Shown here in pieces: positions 13,772 to 17,163 of a stretch of DNA of 17,163 bases. The position numbers and the translations under genes are program-made. The stretch covers positions 1-17,163 of the forward strand of contig JBJHBM010000038.1 of assembly GCA_050485485.1 (NCBI GenBank). Direction: 5' to 3'. This DNA comes from WHSO01 sp050485485. Lineage in GTDB: Bacteria; Pseudomonadota; Alphaproteobacteria; SMXQ01. Position 1 is the first letter of the stretch. Every line of letters starts with the position of its first letter. Below the pieces are notes generated by a model. The model saw only the letters and a program-made list of their open reading frames with translations, was not told where the DNA came from and searched no databases.

Positions 13772-14536
13772 TTATGCCCGGAATCCACCGCGCAAATCTT
13801 GCCCGTCTTCCACCGATTTATCCACAGCCGCGGCTTCGAGCCTCCTGGTGGCGGGCTCGATCGCGCGCGCGAGCGCGTCGAGGAAGGCGTCGCGGTCGAG
13901 GCCGCGCGCGACCGGGGGCAGGAACTCGACCACGATGGTGCCGGGGCGCTTGCGGAACGCGCGCCGCCCCCAGTGGAGGCCGGAATTGAGCGCGACCGGC
14001 ACCACCGGCGCGCCGGTCCCGGCGTAGAGCCCGGCGACGCCCGGCTGGTAGCCGCGCCGCTCGCCGGGGAGCGTGCGGGTGCCCTGGGGAAACACGAACA
14101 CGTGGCGGCCGTCCTTGAGCGCGTCGAGCGCGCCCCGGATCATCACGCGCAACGCCGCCGCGCCCGCGCGCCGGTCGATCCAGACCGTCCCCGCGTGCCA
14201 CGCGTACCAGCCGTAGAACGGGACGAAGCGCAGATCGGACTTGGCGAGCGCCGCGATCTCGACGAAGAACGCCGGAAAGAACAGCGTGTCCCAGGCCGAC
14301 TGGTGCTTGGCGGCGAAGATGCAGGGCCGGCCGGGCGGGACGTTTTCGAGGCCGCGCACCTCCCAGCGGATGCCGCAGATCGCGCGCGCGAGCGCCAGCA
14401 CCGTGCGCGACCACCACGCGCCCGCGCGCCTTATGACGCGCGGCGGGCAGGCGAGCAGCGGCAGGAACACGACCCCGAGCGCCGCGGTCCAGACGACGAA
14501 GACCACGTTGAAGAGCAGCGAGCGCAGCAGGATCAT
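13772..14536 (-). CDS. plsC: 1-acyl-sn-glycerol-3-phosphate acyltransferase
   Basis: PlsC acylates lysophosphatidic acid to phosphatidic acid at the inner membrane. The 254 residues begin with a hydrophobic segment (about 3–29) that would anchor it. The acyltransferase motif HQSAWD gives the HX4D pair H78 and D83. The second substrate motif is FPQGTR (149–154), with Gln in place of the more common Glu. IDRRAGAAALRVMIRGA matches the mid-domain conserved block. Its ATG is 10 bases past the ydcF stop, so it is the last gene of ftsE–ftsX–ydcF–plsC. The C-terminal ~40 residues are variable, and a DnaA box sequence lies within their coding region. Confidence 0.93.
   Translation of the reverse strand: MILLRSLLFNVVFVVWTAALGVVFLPLLACPPRVIRRAGAWWSRTVLALARAICGIRWEVRGLENVPPGRPCIFAAKHQSAWDTLFFPAFFVEIAALAKSDLRFVPFYGWYAWHAGTVWIDRRAGAAALRVMIRGALDALKDGRHVFVFPQGTRTLPGERRGYQPGVAGLYAGTGAPVVPVALNSGLHWGRRAFRKRPGTIVVEFLPPVARGLDRDAFLDALARAIEPATRRLEAAAVDKSVEDGQDLRGGFRA
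13818..13826 (+). promoter_or_regulatory. consensus DnaA box TTATCCACA
   Basis: This is an exact match to the high-affinity DnaA box. It lies inside the 3' end of plsC, where it encodes VDK, about 118 bp upstream of the nrdJ -35. DnaA regulates ribonucleotide reductase genes in E. coli, so a link to nrdJ is possible, but a single box may be coincidental. Confidence 0.4.
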
Positions 14537-14546
14537 GGTCGCGGGC

Positions 14547-15134
14547 CTACCACGGCCGCACCAGCGCCACCAGGTACTTGCCGTATTCGGTGACGACCAG
14601 CTGGAACGTGCCCGGCCAGGTCCACCAGCGGTGCACCATGACCTCGGGCTGCGGCACCGGATGGGGGACGATCCGCACGGCCGGCATGGTGCGGCGGAAC
14701 TCCAGCAGCGAGCGCCGCATGTGGTAGTTGGCCGTGACCAGGCGGATCGAGCCGTAGCCTTCCTCGGCGATCCAGCGGGCGGTCTCGGCCGCGTTGCCGC
14801 GGGTATCGTCGGCCGCGTGGCCCAGCACCAGGCAGCACTCGAGGTCGGAACCGGGGCGGCGCGCGACCTTGAGGAGCTGGGCCACGTCCACCCCGCGATA
14901 GACGCCGGAGACGAACAGCTTGCGCGCGCGATCCCGTTCCAGCAGGTCGAGCCCGGCGGCGAGGCGCCCGGCGCTGCCGGTCAGCACGACGATGGCGTCG
15001 GTGGTGCTGTCGGGATCCTCCACGTCGCGGGGGATCGACTGGGCGAACCACACCAGCCCCGCGCCCCAGGCGAGCGCCGCGAGCCCCAATGCGGCGGCCC
15101 ATCCGGAGAGGACGCGCCTGCGCGCCCGCGCCAT
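14547..15134 (-). CDS. YdcF/DUF218 family membrane protein
   Basis: This 195-residue protein has one membrane segment at about residues 11–31. A DUF218 domain of the YdcF/ElyC/SanA type follows, probably in the periplasm. Visible family features are DAIVVLTGSAGRLAAGLDLL (46–65), the DDTRGNAAET block (109–118) that resembles the family TxxNA element, and TANYHMRRS (134–142). Relatives are implicated in envelope or peptidoglycan homeostasis, but no reaction is firmly known. I chose the ATG at 15134, one base after the ftsX stop. A 7-bp hairpin at 15136–15152 contains both the ftsX stop and the likely ribosome-binding site AGGGA. The pairing with ftsEX and plsC recurs in alphaproteobacteria as I recall. 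Confidence 0.85.
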   Translation of the reverse strand: MARARRRVLSGWAAALGLAALAWGAGLVWFAQSIPRDVEDPDSTTDAIVVLTGSAGRLAAGLDLLERDRARKLFVSGVYRGVDVAQLLKVARRPGSDLECCLVLGHAADDTRGNAAETARWIAEEGYGSIRLVTANYHMRRSLLEFRRTMPAVRIVPHPVPQPEVMVHRWWTWPGTFQLVVTEYGKYLVALVRPW

Positions 15135-15135
15135 G

Positions 15136-15152
15136 TCAGGGAAGCTCCCTGA
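15136..15152 (-). promoter_or_regulatory. hairpin that would sequester the ydcF ribosome-binding site
   Basis: TCAGGGA (15136–15142), loop AGC, TCCCTGA (15146–15152) form a perfect 7-bp stem in the mRNA. One arm contains AGGGA, the likely ydcF ribosome-binding site; the other contains the ftsX UGA stop. The ydcF AUG follows one base after the stem. Ribosomes finishing ftsX would open it, suggesting translational coupling. Confidence 0.5.
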
Positions 15153-16017
15153 GCGCGCGCAGCACGGTCGCATAGGCCGTGATCATGCCGACCGCGGCGA
15201 CTGCGAGGGGCACCGCCGCGAGCGCCGCCCATTGCCCGGGGGCGAGCGACAGGTCGGGCAGCAGGCCGGAGCCGAGCGCGCCGGCGACGCGCTGGATCAG
15301 GTAGACGGTTCCGGCCGCGAGCAGGATGCCGATGACGCCGCCCTTGAGCGCGAGCTCCAGCGCCTGGCCCTGGAACTGCCGCGCGACGTAGCCGTCGCGC
15401 GCCCCGAGCAGGTGCAGGAGCTCGATGCTGTCGGCATGGATGGCGAGGCCGGTGCGGGTGATGAACACCACCGTCGCGACCGCCGCCAGCGTCACCAGCA
15501 CGACGATGGCGAGGCCCACCGTCTCGATCGCGCGGGCGAGGTCGATGAGGCGGTCGAGCGACTGCTTGTGGTCGTCGAGTTCCGCGCCCGGCGCGGCGTT
15601 CGCGACCAGGGCCGCGAGCCCGGCGGCGTCGGGCGGCGCGTCGGTGCGCACCCGCACGTCGATCAGGCGCGGCAGCGGCAGGTCGCGCGCGAGCGCGCCC
15701 GTGCCGAGCCACGGCTCCAGCAGCGCCGCGGTCTCCTCGGGGCGGAGCGGGCGCGCGGCGGTCACGCCGGGGGCGGCGCGCAGCGCCGCGACCGCGGCGG
15801 CCACCGCCTTGTCGGTCGCCGCCGCCGAGTCGGCCGCCGGAATCTGCACGGTGAAGGTGCCCGAGAGCCCGCTGTCCCAGCGGTCCACCGCCGCCGACAG
15901 GCTCATCATGCCGGCGAGCGCGAGGCCCGCGAGATAGACGATCATCGCCACCAGCCACGGCAGGAAGCGGCGCGCGGGGTCGCGGTGCAGGGCGAGGTCG
16001 CGCCCGCCGCCCAGCAT
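15136..16017 (-). CDS. ftsX: cell division ABC-type permease FtsX
   Basis: FtsX is the membrane partner of FtsE. The complex transmits ATP hydrolysis to control peptidoglycan hydrolases at the septum. The 293 residues show the expected topology: a cytoplasmic N-terminus and TM1 at about 19–40, a periplasmic domain at about 42–160, then TM2 (165–187), TM3 (224–245) and TM4 (263–286). Cytoplasmic signature residues IELLHLLGARDGYVARQFQ lie between TM2 and TM3. The ATG overlaps the ftsE stop by one base (TGATG). The periplasmic domain is Ala/Pro-rich with little recognisable sequence conservation, as usual for this family. It is the second gene of the ftsE operon. Confidence 0.92.
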   Translation of the reverse strand: MLGGGRDLALHRDPARRFLPWLVAMIVYLAGLALAGMMSLSAAVDRWDSGLSGTFTVQIPAADSAAATDKAVAAAVAALRAAPGVTAARPLRPEETAALLEPWLGTGALARDLPLPRLIDVRVRTDAPPDAAGLAALVANAAPGAELDDHKQSLDRLIDLARAIETVGLAIVVLVTLAAVATVVFITRTGLAIHADSIELLHLLGARDGYVARQFQGQALELALKGGVIGILLAAGTVYLIQRVAGALGSGLLPDLSLAPGQWAALAAVPLAVAAVGMITAYATVLRALRELP

Positions 16018-16718
16018 CAGCCGCGGCTCCCGGCGAAGGCGCCCGGCGCGCTTCCGGAGGCATAGGGCCCGGTCAGCTCGCCCCCCGACAGGTGCAGGCG
16101 CGGATGCGCCGCGCGCCGGATCAGGCTCTCGTTGTGGGTGGCGATCAGCACCGTGGTGCCGAGCCGGTTGAGCTCCTCGAACAGGCGCAGGAGCCGCATG
16201 GCGATGGTGTCGTCCACGTTGCCGGTGGGCTCGTCGGCGACCAGCAGCTGCGGGCGGCCCATCACCGCGCGGGCGATGGCGACGCGCTGCTTCTGCCCGC
16301 CCGAAAGGGTCGCGGGGAAGGCCTCGATGCAGTCCTCGAGCCCGACCCATTCGAGCAGCTCGCGGGCGTGCTGGCGCACCTCGGCGCCGCCGACGCCGGC
16401 GACGCGCAGGGGCAGCGCCACGTTGTCGAGCACGCTCAGGTGGTCGAGCAGGCGGAAGTCCTGGAACACCACGCCGATGCGCCGGCGCAGCGCCGGCAGC
16501 GCGCGGCGCGGCAGCGTCGTGATGTCGTGGTCGAACAGGCGGATCAGCCCGCGCGAGGGGCGGCAGGCGAGGTAGATCAGCTTGAGCAGCGAGGACTTGC
16601 CCGCGCCCGAGGCCCCCGACAGGAAATGGAAGGAGCCGGGCGCGAGATGGAAGCTCACGTCGCGGAGGACCTCGGGCCCGAGCCCGTAGCGCATGCCGAC
16701 GTTCTGGAAACGGACCAC
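16017..16718 (-). CDS. ftsE: cell division ATP-binding protein FtsE
   Basis: FtsE is the ATPase of the FtsEX division complex. Walker A GASGAGKSS is at 35–43, the Q-loop Q86 in VVFQDFRLL, the signature LSGGQKQR at 138–145, Walker B LLVADEP at 158–164 and the switch histidine H195 in IATHNES. An ATG at 16790 would give 257 residues, but the added 24 residues are unlike FtsE. The GTG at 16718 gives the typical start VRFQNVGMRYGLGPEVL with 233 residues, and it has GGGAC upstream. It heads the ftsE–ftsX–ydcF–plsC unit. A TATATT (16777–16772, minus strand) could be its -10, but no good -35 is visible. Confidence 0.93.
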   Translation of the reverse strand: MVRFQNVGMRYGLGPEVLRDVSFHLAPGSFHFLSGASGAGKSSLLKLIYLACRPSRGLIRLFDHDITTLPRRALPALRRRIGVVFQDFRLLDHLSVLDNVALPLRVAGVGGAEVRQHARELLEWVGLEDCIEAFPATLSGGQKQRVAIARAVMGRPQLLVADEPTGNVDDTIAMRLLRLFEELNRLGTTVLIATHNESLIRRAAHPRLHLSGGELTGPYASGSAPGAFAGSRG

Positions 16719-16733
16719 GTTTCGTCCCGTATG

Positions 16734-16753
16734 CGCCGGCACCGGTGCCGGCG
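16734..16753. repeat. perfect 20-bp palindrome upstream of ftsE
   Basis: CGCCGGCACC (16734–16743) is followed directly by its reverse complement GGTGCCGGCG (16744–16753). It begins 15 bases before the ftsE GTG and lies downstream of the TATATT candidate -10. It could be an operator, or a hairpin in the mRNA leader with an 8-bp stem and CCGG loop. The GC-rich background makes palindromes commoner, but 20 perfect bases is notable. Confidence 0.6.
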
Positions 16754-16810
16754 ACTCGTTGTAGCCTATCGAATATACCACGGCGGGCAACCGGGGAAGG
16801 GTGCCGCGCC

Positions 16811-16839
16811 TTGCACGGCGCCGGGGGAGCGCCTATAAA
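16811..16839 (+). promoter_or_regulatory. promoter of the zinc-ribbon gene
   Basis: TTGCAC (16811–16816), a 17-base spacer and TATAAA (16834–16839) face right. The transcript would start near 16846, about 20 bases before the ATG, with AGGAAAA as ribosome-binding site. Confidence 0.7.
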
Positions 16840-16865
16840 AAACACGCTCCCATCAGGAAAACCCG

Positions 16866-17163
16866 ATGATCGTCACCTGTCCGTCCTGTTCGACACGGTA
16901 CAAGCTCGACCCGGCGCAATTCGGGCCCGAGGGGCGCCGGGTGCGGTGCACCGCCTGCGGCCATGTCTGGACCCAGCCGCCGCCGGACGACCTGCCGCGC
17001 CCGGTGACGATGCCGCCGCCGGCGCCGGACGACGCGCCGAACGACGATGATGCCGCCGGGGATCGGGGCGCGGAGACGGCGCCCGCGGCCTTCGCCGGCC
17101 CCGCGATGCCGGATGCCGCGATGCAGGCGCGCATCGACGCGGCGCGCGGCGACGGGCCTTACC
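16866..17163 (+). CDS. MJ0042-type zinc-ribbon protein (3' end outside the window)
   Basis: The ATG at 16866 begins MIVTCPSCSTRYKLDP, the N-terminal zinc ribbon known as MJ0042. The four ligands are C5, C8, C28 and C31 (CPSC and CTAC), followed by GHVW. After the ribbon the chain becomes Pro/Asp/Ala-rich and acidic, and it runs off the window after 99 codons. In alphaproteobacteria such proteins usually have a low-complexity linker and then a single membrane segment, commonly beside ftsE; the rest is not visible here. The function is unknown. The start is well supported by a strong promoter and AGGAAAA about 7 bases upstream. Confidence 0.88.
   Translation, partial: MIVTCPSCSTRYKLDPAQFGPEGRRVRCTACGHVWTQPPPDDLPRPVTMPPPAPDDAPNDDDAAGDRGAETAPAAFAGPAMPDAAMQARIDAARGDGPY

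Noticed and set aside
1..17163. CRISPR arrays, tRNA or rRNA genes, insertion sequences, prophage genes
   Set aside because: No regularly spaced repeats, cloverleaf-like sequences, transposase or phage motifs were seen anywhere in the window.

Overview
This is a very GC-rich window (roughly 70 percent or more by eye) with almost exclusively G or C at third codon positions. Gene content and order point to an alphaproteobacterium of the Rhodospirillales type. The supporting features are divergent metXW and chorismate mutase–hisC–tyrA, then a DUF2125 protein and a ChaC-like protein, a B12-dependent ribonucleotide reductase, and ftsE–ftsX–ydcF–plsC beside a divergent MJ0042 zinc-ribbon protein. 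It is a chromosomal housekeeping region. I found no phage, insertion sequence, CRISPR array, tRNA or rRNA.

Layout. The left edge (1–155) may hold the start of a leftward gene cut by the window. It is followed by about 390 bases with no convincing gene (156–543): first an unusually AT-rich stretch with a promoter-like sequence and CtrA-like sites, then three palindromes that share their flanking bases and look like REP elements. From 544 to 2438 a leftward cluster encodes glyoxalase II (gloB), a glutathione S-transferase-like protein and a Cupin_5 protein. A leftward orphan tricarboxylate-type binding protein (2518–3549) ends at a strong terminator whose T tract overlaps the apparent gloB promoter. 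A rightward methyltransferase (3676–4410) converges on metX–metW (methionine synthesis, leftward, 4429–6320).

A compact divergent promoter region at 6321–6500 separates metX from the aromatic amino acid operon: chorismate mutase with a prephenate-dehydratase-like tail, a HisC-type aminotransferase and prephenate dehydrogenase (6501–9365). The coding regions overlap, implying translational coupling from chorismate to tyrosine. A DUF2125 protein (leftward) and a ChaC-like gamma-glutamylcyclotransferase (rightward) diverge around a 10-bp-stem hairpin. The reductase nrdJ (leftward, 11120–13537) has a clear promoter and a consensus DnaA box about 120 bp upstream, inside plsC. The leftward operon ftsE–ftsX–ydcF–plsC (16718 to 13772) couples an envelope-division ABC complex to an unknown envelope protein and to phosphatidic acid synthesis. 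The window ends inside a rightward zinc-ribbon gene with a strong promoter.

No wholly new system is evident. The less ordinary signals are regulatory or structural: the REP cluster, the inverted repeat around the metX/aroQ promoters, the shrunken P-protein-like chorismate mutase, the DnaA box near nrdJ, the predicted near-leaderless gloB mRNA, and a hairpin that would hide the ydcF ribosome-binding site.
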